Below are positions 1-8,252 of a stretch of 35,518 nt of DNA, piece by piece; the stretch's first letter is position 1; every line of letters begins with the position of its first letter. The position numbers and the translations under genes were made by a program. Under the pieces are notes generated by a model. That model made no database searches. It was given only the letters and a program-made list of their open reading frames with translations, and was not told the DNA's origin. This DNA comes from Schlesneria paludicola DSM 18645. GTDB taxonomy: Bacteria > Planctomycetota > Planctomycetia > Planctomycetales > Planctomycetaceae. Where the stretch lies: positions 1 through 35,518 of the forward strand of contig CAMBQP010000037.1 in NCBI GenBank assembly GCA_945869955.1. The letters run 5' to 3'.

Positions 1-126
1 AAACGAGTTCTGATCCTTTGGTTTTTCCGCTGGCTCAGGGGGCGACAGTTTTGGAAGTTCTTTCCAAACGTTTGGATGTTTGGTCTTACGGCACGGTCGT
101 TTGTTTGTAGAATCACTCAATCGTGG

Positions 127-170
127 AAGAATGGGGACAGACACCGCGGACGGAGTCAGTTCCCGTTCTT
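127..170 (+). repeat. REP-like hairpin, short form, copy 1
   Basis: The arms AAGAATGGGGAC (127-138) and GTTCCCGTTCTT (159-170) are complementary at 10 of 12 positions. Inside them lie ACAGACACC and GGAGTCAGT around a six-base loop. The stem reads as six pairs, A.A mismatch, GAC/GTC, A.A mismatch, two pairs. It is the first of two same-orientation copies set 70 bp apart in the RAYT pseudogene. Confidence 0.75.
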
Positions 171-193
171 TCACGCGACGAGCTGGTCGCGCC

Positions 194-243
194 GGGAGGA
201 AAGGGGACAGACACCGCGGACGGAGTCAGTCCCCTTTCCTCCC
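194..243 (+). repeat. REP-like hairpin, short form, copy 2
   Basis: The arms GGGAGGAAAGGGGAC (194-208) and GTCCCCTTTCCTCCC (229-243) are a perfect 15-bp inverted repeat around the same core as copy 1. The ten bases CTGGTCGCGC occur at both edges (183-192 and 243-252), which resembles a target-site duplication but could also be part of a larger tandem duplication. The core is identical to copy 1 over about 28 bases. Confidence 0.8.
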
Positions 244-651
244 TGGTCGCGCTGGATGTTGTGTGGAGAAATCAGAGGGGTCAGAGTCATGGCCGGTTGC
301 AGATCTTTTGGATAGACGACGATGATTCCGCGTTTGAACAAATCCTGGCGGAAGTGGTAGCGGAATACGATGTTTCGGTTTTCTCGTTCCCATTGATGCC
401 AAATCATTCGCATCTGGTACTGCGCCCGAATGTCGACGGGGAAATGAGTCCACTTCTACGCTGGGTGACTGCCATACACACGATGCGCGATCACGCTCAT
501 GATCTCACATCCGGGGAAGGCCCACCTGGATCAAGGGTATGACAATAGTTTTCCGCTCGAGGACGATCAGCACTTTCTGACGGTCTGCCGGTACGTCGAG
601 CGGAACACGCTGCGAGCCGAATTGGTTTCCCGAGCGGAACAGTGGCGCTGA

Positions 652-855
652 AATAGAAAAGAAGGAAAGAGCACAGTCCAAACAACACAAAGCCGCCATT
701 CGTTGATTCCGGGCCGGTGAACCGTCCGTGCTATTCAACGTGCGATTAATTTCATTCTCAACATCCTCATCCGCGCACTGGGTTTGTCGTTGAACTAATA
801 TTTGACCTGTCCCAATTTCTGCTGCCACGCGTCACGAACAAAATCGTTGAGCGGT
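652..855. other. intergenic, nothing recognised
   Basis: This stretch lies between the RAYT remnant and the stop of the minus-strand lipoprotein gene. I see no open frame with family features, no strong terminator hairpin and no repeat shared with the rest of the window. Confidence 0.5.
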
Positions 856-1305
856 TTAGGGCCTCGGGTCCACGGCGAACTCAAAATGATTCGTCTCACC
901 AAGTTTCACCTCCACAGTCAGTGGGCTTTTCATCGCGTCGTAGTACTTCGAATGAATTCGACTTTTTCGCCCGGCGGACATATCCACCCAGTCGCCTCCT
1001 TCGCTGATGTAATCGTCCTTCATGTGGTGGGTGTCAATGAGGGAGACTCTGCTGCTACCGGGCAGGCAGCCGGAGCGTTTTAAATCATCCGTTTTGAGTT
1101 CGAAGGTCCCCGTTTCGTCGGTGTTTCCAATCGATCGTGGTCCCGCCAACGGCCAGAACTCGACGTGAATATGTTCCAGCGGCGTACCGTTCATGGTCAC
1201 CACACCAGTCACATCCACGATCTCAGGCTGTTTCGGCCCGCAACCCCCTAGTGTGAACAACAACGCGCAAGATCCGCACAAAAGGTACGCACGAACGAGA
1301 TTCAT
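856..1305 (-). CDS. small carboxypeptidase-regulatory-type lipoprotein
   Basis: The 149-residue product starts with a lipoprotein signal: Met-Asn-Leu-Val-Arg, a hydrophobic run, and the lipobox LGGC at residues 19-22, so Cys22 should be lipidated and the protein anchored in a membrane facing the periplasm. The mature part contains VTGVVTMNGTPLEHIHVEFWP and a DETGTFEL segment. These match the small Ig-like or carboxypeptidase-regulatory-type fold common in planctomycete lipoproteins. The ATG at 1305 was chosen because AGGAG sits about ten bases upstream; the frame stays open to 1353 but has no better signal there. It follows the DUF1559 gene on the same strand, but a terminator at 1424-1461 separates them, so it probably has its own promoter. 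Exact function is unknown. Confidence 0.8.
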   Translation of the reverse strand: MNLVRAYLLCGSCALLFTLGGCGPKQPEIVDVTGVVTMNGTPLEHIHVEFWPLAGPRSIGNTDETGTFELKTDDLKRSGCLPGSSRVSLIDTHHMKDDYISEGGDWVDMSAGRKSRIHSKYYDAMKSPLTVEVKLGETNHFEFAVDPRP

Positions 1306-1423
1306 CTTGTCATGGCTCCTGGCAGTAGTTCTGCTACTCCGTATTCTTTGCAACGTGCACCGACCGAGGCCGTTGACCGACCTCAGTCTGCGCGATAATC
1401 CAGTCGGAATCGTGAGCCGACAG

Positions 1424-1461
1424 GAAAAAAAGGAGGCAGAAACTGATCAGTGTCTGCCTCC
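1424..1461 (-). terminator. intrinsic terminator after the DUF1559 gene
   Basis: Nine-base arms GGAGGCAGA (1432-1440) and TCTGCCTCC (1453-1461) form a perfect hairpin. Read on the minus strand it is followed at once by a run of seven or more T residues. It lies 26 bases after the stop of the DUF1559 gene. Confidence 0.85.
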
Positions 1462-1487
1462 ACGCATGACGATTTCACGATTCTACG

Positions 1488-2597
1488 TCAAAATTCGCCA
1501 ATCACTTCTCCGCCCGCTCGCGTTCCCAGAGCGTTGAACACCTGTGAGGAAATGTTCTCGTTCAGGAAACGGACCGACCCATCAACGAGCACCACGTGAG
1601 CCCCGCCGACATGCAGGCTGCCCATCGCATTGATCCGATCGTCATAACGGACCGGGTCGAGATATTCCGTACAGTTGCGGATGCGGAAATTGATCGGCAC
1701 GCCGGTCCCCAGGAAGACGTTACCTTCGGCTCCGAACGACCACCAACCCCAATTGCCAATTTTGGTCGTAGAAAACCCGGTCGAAGGTCCGCAGTCATCG
1801 AATACCCTGTCACTGTACGAACGCTCTGCGATCAAAATCGTGTTACTGGTCCCGTCGGTATTGTCTTGGAGCGGGAACTGGCGATTGCGGGTGAACATTC
1901 CGTCACTGAGAGCAGAATTCATCGATGTGGTGGAGCCGGGAATGGTCGCCTGAGGATGATCCGTTCCCGGACCGAACGGGTTCCACAACGACGGACGAGT
2001 CGCTTGATAGCCCGGATAGCCTCGCCGGCCTGCACAGGCGAGATAGTCGGCTCGCGAATAACGACCATTTGAATCAGCGGAGTGACTCTGGTTCCAGAGA
2101 CTTCCCGTGTTCGACGGGCACACGAAGCCTGGAACCGACTGCCTGTGGAACCACTCGGGAGTCCAGTCTGTGCCATAAGTGCCGTCGGAATTGCGTTGCT
2201 TCTGGTTATTCGAAAACACCATTTGGTCAAACCAAGTGAACAAATTAGTTTGGTCCATGTAGGGGAGCAACTGGAAGTGCAACGCATACCGTCGATTCTG
2301 TTCCGGTAATGTGCCGAACGCGGGGTGGCCCCAGCGCGTGCCATCGCTGCGCAACATACCGTAGGGGAGCTTGCCGTACGTACTTTCAAAGTTGTGGACC
2401 GCCAATCCCAACTGTTTCAAATTGTTCCGGCACTGAGTCCTTCGCGCTGCTTCGCGAGCCTGCTGCACGGCCGGCAAAAGAAGTGCGATCAGGACCGCAA
2501 TAATGGAGATCACGACCAACAACTCAATCAGCGTGAACGCATCTCGTCCTGTGCCTCGGCGCGTTTTTGCGGCTTTGATCCTAGAATAAGCCAACAT
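1488..2597 (-). CDS. DUF1559 prepilin-like protein (type IV pilin-type N-terminus, H-X9-DG)
   Basis: This 369-residue protein has the planctomycete DUF1559 architecture. A short basic leader ends in an FTLIELL cleavage motif near residues 20-27, with Glu at position +5 of the mature protein and Ala rather than Gly before the cut. A hydrophobic helix follows, then AVQQAREAARR, a long domain, and near the C-terminus HVGGAHVVLVDG, the H-X9-DG signature. Such proteins resemble type II secretion/type IV pilin pseudopilins and are thought to be processed by prepilin peptidase; their biological role is not established. The ATG at 2597 has GAGGA about eight bases upstream. A strong terminator follows the gene. 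It is monocistronic as far as the sequence shows. Confidence 0.95.
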   Translation of the reverse strand: MLAYSRIKAAKTRRGTGRDAFTLIELLVVISIIAVLIALLLPAVQQAREAARRTQCRNNLKQLGLAVHNFESTYGKLPYGMLRSDGTRWGHPAFGTLPEQNRRYALHFQLLPYMDQTNLFTWFDQMVFSNNQKQRNSDGTYGTDWTPEWFHRQSVPGFVCPSNTGSLWNQSHSADSNGRYSRADYLACAGRRGYPGYQATRPSLWNPFGPGTDHPQATIPGSTTSMNSALSDGMFTRNRQFPLQDNTDGTSNTILIAERSYSDRVFDDCGPSTGFSTTKIGNWGWWSFGAEGNVFLGTGVPINFRIRNCTEYLDPVRYDDRINAMGSLHVGGAHVVLVDGSVRFLNENISSQVFNALGTRAGGEVIGEF

Positions 2598-4049
2598 AAT
2601 CTTTCCTCACCCCTAAAAATGTGAATAAACCTGAAAGTTTGCCAGAACAACTGGAAACATTTTTCTTGCCGGAATGAAATTTGGACTGGTCGACGTCAGT
2701 CGCCCCGAGATCTCCGAAAGCCTTGTCCACCGTGAATTCGGGTTTGGGGATTTCTGAGTTGCAATAACGACCATGAAGCTTAAAAGTCTCGGAGTGTTGT
2801 TCACTAAATATGTCATAATCTTTTCATTGAAACTCAGGACGTAGTCGCCTGTCGGAGTACGGCATCGCGGGTTTCTCGGGAATGACACGCAGTCGTGAAC
2901 TGTTTGCGAGCCTCAATGCGAGTGACTGAGACTTTCAAGTCGTTATGCCGCTATAACAAATGAGAGGTCCTCTCTCTGGAAGGTGAATTGCACGAGCCGA
3001 CAAACCGAAACTCGACCTCAGACATGGGTACGACCAACGAATCGAGAGTCAGGATAGGTCGACGAAGATTAGACTGCCCACCGGGACATAACAATTTCAA
3101 AAAACAGAGTGGTTTGATTCAAATTTTCAATGGATGCTGTTGTCATCGAATATCTGTTGGCGAAGTAACGGCGAACCATGGGAACGGTCACAACAATATT
3201 CGGCATGCTTTGTGCGCGAGAACTGACGTTGAATGAAACTGGCGCATGCACACGCCACAGGAAGCCGAAAATACGAACTCGCCGCCGTAATTGACGGGGA
3301 AAGATGTCGTCGGCCACGAGTATTTCGGCCAGCTGGTCCTTTTTCTGACGCGAATGCGTGACGATGGATGTACTCGGACACGTGCGACAAAAGTCTTTGA
3401 GTGAAAATTGCCTTTTCGGCAGCCTTGGGTTGGTCAAACGGCGAAGTTTGCGCTCATTTCCATGGGTGTGCGAGAGGCAAGGGCCGCAGACACCCTCAAT
3501 GCGATCCGACCAGCGTCTGGACGAGCGATGCGGGCGTTCATGGACCGGCCGAATACCGGCGGAGAACCCCGTGCGAACGGGGATTGAAATTCCGCATGCT
3601 CCTGGTCAACAGCGCGAAGTGGCGTGCTTGACATGGATTTTGACGGGTCATACCACTCTGTTTTGGTATCAGGTGGAACTTGCTTCCCTCCGCTCAACTG
3701 CGGGAACCAAAAAAGGGGCAGTTCCGTTCGGGGCAGATGCTTTCTGCCGGAATGGGGAAAAGTAAGTCTCAGATTCGCCGGCCGCTCATTACCCAGGATC
3801 AACGTTCGCTGGCTGGGACCACGCCATGAGGTTGACTCGTGGAAAAAAGAATCCGGATTGAGGCAGATAGGGAATCGCCCAGAGTCGTTAACCCAGCGGT
3901 TTTAATGCCCCAGAAACTCGGCGTGTAACTCTCTATTTTTGGCCCCCAGACATGGACCGTTTTGGCCAGAGATGAGGCCAGAGAACGCATTTGCAGAGCG
4001 TGATCAAAGGCCAACAGATTGCCCCCCGATAAATATCCGGGAGGCTACG
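2598..4049. other. long intergenic region without convincing genes
   Basis: About 1.45 kb lies between the pseudopilin start and the tRNA terminator. Open frames of 60-135 codons occur on both strands and overlap one another, but none has a ribosome-binding site together with recognisable family features. A small perfect palindrome (GAGAGG/CCTCTC) lies at 2962-2974. A plus-strand TTGACA at 3628-3633 is followed 17 bases later by a poor -10 (TACCAC). A CRISPR-repeat-like hairpin lies at 3555-3590. The rest looks like decayed or non-coding DNA. Confidence 0.5.
3555..3590 (+). other. single CRISPR-repeat-like hairpin (orphan)
   Basis: CCCCG (3567-3571) and CGGGG (3578-3582) form a stem around TGCGAA, followed directly by ATTGAAAT (3583-3590). 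A short GC stem followed by ATTGAAA(C/T) is the usual 3' end of many type I and type III CRISPR repeats. Only one copy exists; no second unit is found one repeat-plus-spacer away on either side, and no cas gene is in the window. Confidence 0.25.
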
Positions 4050-4090
4050 AAAAAAGCCGACGTTTTGCGTTTCCGCTTAACGTCGGCTTT
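4050..4090 (-). terminator. intrinsic terminator after tRNA-fMet
   Basis: Arms AAGCCGACGTT (4054-4064) and AACGTCGGCTT (4079-4089) are perfectly complementary. On the minus strand the stem runs into TTTTTTCG. It lies about 45 bases beyond the tRNA 3' end. A second small stem, GTTTGGTT/AACCAAAC (4103-4126), lies between tRNA and terminator and may belong to the trailer. Confidence 0.85.
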
Positions 4091-4133
4091 CTCGAACACC
4101 TCGTTTGGTTACAATTCGAACCAAACAATCAAA

Positions 4134-4207
<74 letters not shown>

Positions 4208-4633
4208 TCAGTGTGTCGCTGTCGACAGAGGGAGTATATCGATGAACCTGCAGAAGGGAAGTCAGTTCACCTGAGATTTACGAACTTGGTGATGAGTTTC
4301 CCAAAATTCTCGGCGAGCCCTTCGTCTACCGGTTGAATCCGCCGATGATGCGGTCAGGTCGTGATCAGCAACTCATCTTGGTTTTATCCCCTCGGAACGC
4401 GTTCATTGGATTTCCTCGATCTCGAAAAATCGGGGCTTTGCGTTGTCCTCGGCTGCGGATTGGATTCCTATTTTCCAGCACAATCCCTTGCCTCTCACCC
4501 ACGTCATTAATTTTGCCAACCGATACAACCGATACAGACGGCAGGGTTACGGTTAGGATTACGATACGATTTTTCGCAAACAGCAGAATCCAGTAGAAAT
4601 CAGACCAAAACCGGTTTGGAATGAAGTGAGCCA
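4208..4633. other. intergenic between tRNA and porin
   Basis: Apart from the tRNA -10 candidate at 4233-4238, the only structure I see is a short direct repeat, ACCGATAC twice near 4519-4536, followed by GTTACGGTTAGGATTACG-like degenerate repeats. The minus-strand open frame here is a repeat-derived artefact rather than a gene. Confidence 0.45.
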
Positions 4634-6457
4634 TTGAAAATCAGCGCCACGAATCAAAGTGTCGGATATTGGCTGCTGAAATGCAGGGGCATCTTCGTTT
4701 TGTGGAGCTTTGTCCGCCAGTTCTTGGGGCTCGCTTTCCATGGCAGGGATCAACGCGGGTTAACAGAACCCCGGACGCCATGGTCCCCTGCATGGTTGTT
4801 TGCCCTGGCAATTGGCTTATGTCTGGCCTGTTCACCGACAATCGGACGAGCACAAACGCCGACTCCAACCCCCTCGATTTTCAACGAGGATCGTGCGGAG
4901 GCTTTGGAAAAACAAACTCTTGCGGGTGAGTTTTCCGAACGACTTTCTCGCTATTCGACGCAGAAAAATAGCGACAGTGACGAGGACCAAGAGAGCAATC
5001 CGATTGAATTGTCGAGCCATTTGGATGCGGATCCAATTCCTTCAGAGAAGAAATCGCAGGACAATCTCGCTGCACCGGGACTGGCGGCGGAATTTCGGAA
5101 GCGTTTGACGGATGTTGAAAAACAGTTGAAGAAACGGGATGAGGCCGATGCGAAAAAAGCGGGCGAGTTTCCCACGCATAAAATCACCGGATTTTTGCAG
5201 TTGGATACGGTATTCTACTCGCAAAGCCCAGCAAATATCGCCACCGTCGGCAACGCTCAGGATGGAACCGGATTCCGGCGGGCTCGTTTTGCCGTGAATG
5301 GCAAGGTGGCTGAATTTACCTCGTACCAGTTCGAAATGGATTTCGCGACAGCGGGACGCCCGAGCTTTTTTGACAACTACGTTGAACAAGGGAATCTCCC
5401 CTTTTTCGGTGCGGTTCGCGCGGGGCAATTTCTGCAACCGTTCAGCGTGGATGCGATGAGTGGGTTTCGGAATCTTGCGTTTCTTGAGCGATCACTGCCG
5501 TTCCTGGCATTCGTGCCGTTTCGCCGTGTCGGTATCATGGCCTCCAACAATACCGATGACGAACGGACACATTGGGCCTACAGCCTCTTTCGTACCGGGG
5601 GGTACAACGATGCTCCGCTTGGTGATTCTCGTTACGCCACCGACTTCGGCAACATTGGCGGGTATTCGTTTTCCACACGCTTGACGCATCTGCTGTATTA
5701 TGATGAGTTTGCGGAAGACCGCTATTTGTGGCACGTTGGTTTTTCGTATGATTACAGTCAACTCGGAGCCAATAACTCGCCGGGTAGTGGTGCCCCGGGA
5801 AATGCGGGAAGTCCCAAGCCCTTTTACCAGGCCCGTACCACCCCCGAATTTTCCTTGGGCTATCCAGAACTCAGCTCCAATTTTGGAACCGGCGTCAACG
5901 GAACTCCCCTGTTTGTCGATACGGGCCGTTATCAGGCGGACAACTTCAATCTCGTGGGACTTGAAACCGTCTATCAATCGGGAGCGTTCAGCTTACAGTC
6001 CGAATACATGGCGACGGTGGTGGAAAGTGTCGTGGGCCCCATCTTTTACCAGGGGGCCTATGTGGAAGGGATGTATCGCCTGACGGGCGAGCACCGTGGC
6101 TATGACAAGAAGCTTGGTTCGTTTAAGAATCCGATTCCGTTTGCGGACTTTATTCCGCTGAAAAGTGATGGAATCCGGGGTTGGGGAGCCTGGAGTCTGG
6201 TGACACGCTGGTCGGCGGTCGATTTGACGAACCCCTCAAAACTGAATGGTCACTACTACAATAGTGTCACCAACACCTTCACGGGGACGAGTAACTCGGG
6301 AAATGGAGTACTCAACGACGTGACGGTGGGGGTGAACTGGTACCTCAATCAACACACGAAATTTCAGGTCAACTGGATACATGCGATGCTGGATAACACG
6401 CAAAAAGGGAACAGCACCGCCGAATTGTATGTCAGCCGGATTCAGGTCGACTTTTGA
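4634..6457 (+). CDS. phosphate-selective-porin-like (OprO/OprP family) outer membrane protein
   Basis: The protein has a hydrophobic export segment at residues 54-68 ending in GRA|Q, a polar, partly helical stretch (80-180, including EFRKRLTDVEKQLKKRDE), and from GFLQLDT at 186 a beta-barrel rich in alternating aromatic and polar residues. FRRARFAVNGKV, YQFEMDFA, VRAGQFLQPFSVDAMSG and FVPFRRVGIM match the porin O/P family. It should sit in the outer membrane as an anion or substrate channel; phosphate specificity is not proven. The start is uncertain. A TTG at 4634 has AAGTGAG just upstream but leaves about 50 residues before the signal; a TTG at 4796 would shorten the leader but lacks basic residues. 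It ends facing the small gene at 6500-6808. Confidence 0.85.
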   Translation: MKISATNQSVGYWLLKCRGIFVLWSFVRQFLGLAFHGRDQRGLTEPRTPWSPAWLFALAIGLCLACSPTIGRAQTPTPTPSIFNEDRAEALEKQTLAGEFSERLSRYSTQKNSDSDEDQESNPIELSSHLDADPIPSEKKSQDNLAAPGLAAEFRKRLTDVEKQLKKRDEADAKKAGEFPTHKITGFLQLDTVFYSQSPANIATVGNAQDGTGFRRARFAVNGKVAEFTSYQFEMDFATAGRPSFFDNYVEQGNLPFFGAVRAGQFLQPFSVDAMSGFRNLAFLERSLPFLAFVPFRRVGIMASNNTDDERTHWAYSLFRTGGYNDAPLGDSRYATDFGNIGGYSFSTRLTHLLYYDEFAEDRYLWHVGFSYDYSQLGANNSPGSGAPGNAGSPKPFYQARTTPEFSLGYPELSSNFGTGVNGTPLFVDTGRYQADNFNLVGLETVYQSGAFSLQSEYMATVVESVVGPIFYQGAYVEGMYRLTGEHRGYDKKLGSFKNPIPFADFIPLKSDGIRGWGAWSLVTRWSAVDLTNPSKLNGHYYNSVTNTFTGTSNSGNGVLNDVTVGVNWYLNQHTKFQVNWIHAMLDNTQKGNSTAELYVSRIQVDF

Positions 6458-6499
6458 TTCCAAGTCGTTGCGGGATGCAGGCGTGGTCGACCTCGTCGA

Positions 6500-6808
6500 C
6501 TACTCGGCGGGCGATTCGGGTTTCTTTTCTGGTTTCGGGCGAATTTTGCCTGACTGAATATCTTTGACCACCTCGGCCACTTGCGCGGGGTCAGCCGTTT
6601 TGAGCACATGCTCGACCCGCGACGGAGGTGTTCCCAGCCGCTCCATCAATTCTTTGGCGGATTCCCAAAGTTTGGGTTTTTTCTTATCGGCCGCGAGATA
6701 CAGTTCGGTGGCCAACTCGGCCAGTCGTTGTTCGTCAAGTGCAGGACGGTTATCGTAATAACGCTGGATCACTTTCTTCTGGAATCGGGAAAAATCACGA
6801 TCAGCCAC
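6500..6808 (-). CDS. small charged cytoplasmic protein, unknown function
   Basis: A 102-residue protein without signal or membrane segment, predicted mostly helical, with a lysine/proline/glutamate-rich tail from about residue 88. The GTG at 6808 is supported by AGGAG eight bases upstream, an excellent ribosome-binding site, which is the main reason to call it a gene. I do not recognise a named domain. RFQKKVIQRYYDNRP and ELATELYLAADKKKPKLWE suggest a compact helical adaptor, but this is only a description. It is convergent with the porin, 42 bases away, with no clear terminator between them. Confidence 0.8.
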   Translation of the reverse strand: MADRDFSRFQKKVIQRYYDNRPALDEQRLAELATELYLAADKKKPKLWESAKELMERLGTPPSRVEHVLKTADPAQVAEVVKDIQSGKIRPKPEKKPESPAE

Positions 6809-7299
6809 GAATCAACTCCTCAAAAAAGTTTTTGGGGGACGGTGTTCCAACCCCCCGCAATCGTATTGCGGCTGTCAGTGTCAAGGTCATCAACTTGCGC
6901 ACAAACACGACAGTATATCGAACGGGAACTCGTTTCCCCATTGCCAAAACCGTGGCTCCGTGAAATTTCCAGGTCTTTCAATCCGAACAATCGAATCCTG
7001 TCGTTTGTCAGACTCATTTGGCTTTGGGGATCTTCTATAAGATACCTGTTTCGTGCCAGAAACGTTTTCTCGCAACAACCATTTCTGAAAAATTGGCAAT
7101 TTTGATCACGTTTCCGTGAGTGTTTTCTGGACGATGGACGTATCAATAGCGGATTCATGGGTCGAGCGGATTATCAGGGATTCATGGGGATTCTCATGAT
7201 AAAAACTGAGTAAGATTCAGGCCCATACTTGCGATGATCACCGATTGTGCGTAGAAGTGTCAGGTGCATTCAGATCTCCTCACATGACGGAATTTCAAT
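6809..7299. other. intergenic region upstream of the adaptor/M50 module
   Basis: About 490 bases between divergent genes, so it should hold promoters for both, but no convincing -35/-10 pair stands out. An 11-base direct repeat GGATTCATGGG occurs at 7151-7161 and 7178-7188. TTCTATAAGAT near 7037 contains a TATAAG -10 candidate without a partner at proper spacing. Small open frames here lack family features. Confidence 0.45.
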
Positions 7300-8211
7300 A
7301 TGAAAGCTGCGAACGTTCTGACTTTCGCTTGTTTCACGGTTTTCGCAACGGCGTTTGCTGTGGATGGACACCTGGATCGGCCCTCGGGACATCCAATTCA
7401 TGTGGAAAAATGCCACACAACATTTATTGAACATGTGATCGTGGGATTTGACCGGGCAGGGATTATCAAAACACTCGAATGTCAAGAAGGAAGCCAGGTC
7501 ACCAAGGGAGCCGTATTGGCCGTCTTGATCGATGATGTGGCACAGGCAAACCTGGCGTCGGCCGAGAAAAAAGCGGCAATTGAATATGCCGTTGACTATA
7601 CGACCGTCGCCAAAAATTCCGCTGAAAAAGAGTTGAATCGAATGGAAAAAATCAATCAAAACTCGGAAAAAAATGGAGGTATGGGTTCAGTTCCCCTCGC
7701 CGACATCGACAAAGCCAAGTTGGCGGAAAAAAAGGCGGAATATGAAATGAATCATGCCATACATGAGCTGGGATTAAATCAACTGAACGTTAAAGTGACT
7801 GCCGCCGAATTAGAAACCTACTCCATCCGCGCTGGGTTTGAAGGTGAAGTTCAAAAAGTATTCAAAAAAGTGGGAGAAGCCGTCCGTCAAGGGGAACCAG
7901 TGATTGCAATCTTGAATGAGCGACGCGTCAAGGTCGAAGGGTATGTCGCCGCGAAGGACCTGAGATTGGTGAAGAAAGGTGCTCGTGTCCGAGTTTGGCC
8001 AGTGGATGCTGCGGGAAAGCGAGTCCAGGCAGAGTCTCTCGAAGGGAATTTGACCTTTGTTGCCAAGGTGTCAGATCCCTTTGATTTGACCACTCGCGTT
8101 TCTGCCGAGATTCAAAACAAAGTCAGTACCATTCATGGGGAATATTTGCTTCGTGAAGGCTTTGAAGCGGCCATGGAAATTGAGATTACTCCGGAATCTG
8201 TCGCGAAGTAA
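7300..8211 (+). CDS. HlyD/RND-type periplasmic adaptor (membrane fusion) protein
   Basis: The 303-residue product begins with a Sec signal (Lys-Ala-Ala-Asn then a hydrophobic run, cut near AFA|V at 20). The first half-lipoyl motif (GIIKTLECQEGSQVTKGAVL) lies near residues 54-73, an alpha-helical hairpin rich in Ala, Lys and Glu covers about 85-170, and the second half-lipoyl motif (GFEGEVQKVFKKVGEAVRQG) follows, then a beta-barrel region. This is the order of periplasmic adaptor subunits that bridge inner-membrane transporters to the outside. It is short for the family and has no inner-membrane anchor beyond the signal. The M50 fusion gene starts 41 bases downstream on the same strand, so the two are probably co-transcribed and act together. 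Confidence 0.85.
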   Translation: MKAANVLTFACFTVFATAFAVDGHLDRPSGHPIHVEKCHTTFIEHVIVGFDRAGIIKTLECQEGSQVTKGAVLAVLIDDVAQANLASAEKKAAIEYAVDYTTVAKNSAEKELNRMEKINQNSEKNGGMGSVPLADIDKAKLAEKKAEYEMNHAIHELGLNQLNVKVTAAELETYSIRAGFEGEVQKVFKKVGEAVRQGEPVIAILNERRVKVEGYVAAKDLRLVKKGARVRVWPVDAAGKRVQAESLEGNLTFVAKVSDPFDLTTRVSAEIQNKVSTIHGEYLLREGFEAAMEIEITPESVAK

Positions 8212-8252
8212 CCGATTCGAACTCGGACCAGTCGTTTGTGGATGACTAATTC

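Larger units (their letters stand above)
80..651 (+). pseudogene. REP-associated tyrosine transposase (RAYT, Y1_Tnp family), broken
   Basis: The translation carries RAYT hallmarks in pieces. LNRG ends near base 127. FWIDDDDSAFEQILAEVV begins near 306, followed by the metal-binding HUH-type motif MPNHSHLVL and RWVTAIHTMRDHAH. After one extra C near 521-523 the reading shifts to the frame that encodes GHLDQGYDNSFPLEDD, CRYVERNTLRAELVSRAEQW and stops at 649-651, where the family normally continues with WG. Three lesions are visible: about 160 bp inserted at roughly 129-288, a one-base frameshift, and an early stop. Removing 129-288 rejoins the frames exactly (N-G-R-L-Q). The inserted DNA consists largely of two REP-like hairpins. 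RAYTs are single-strand-specific transposases that act on REP palindromes; this copy cannot make a full protein. The 5' limit is uncertain. Confidence 0.85.

Noticed and set aside
3628-3656. TTGACA with 17-base spacing, possible plus-strand promoter
   Set aside because: The -10 (TACCAC) is poor and no supported gene follows for nearly 1 kb on that strand.
2988-3905. Several open frames of 70-135 codons on both strands
   Set aside because: They overlap each other, lack ribosome-binding sites and show no domain features; treated as non-coding.
4365-4634. 89-codon minus-strand open frame with VTLPSVSVVSVG
   Set aside because: The coding look comes from degenerate short repeats; no ribosome-binding site or family features.
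7018-7042. Possible promoter TTGGCT ... TATAAG before the adaptor gene
   Set aside because: The spacing is only about 12 bases and the gene starts some 260 bases later.
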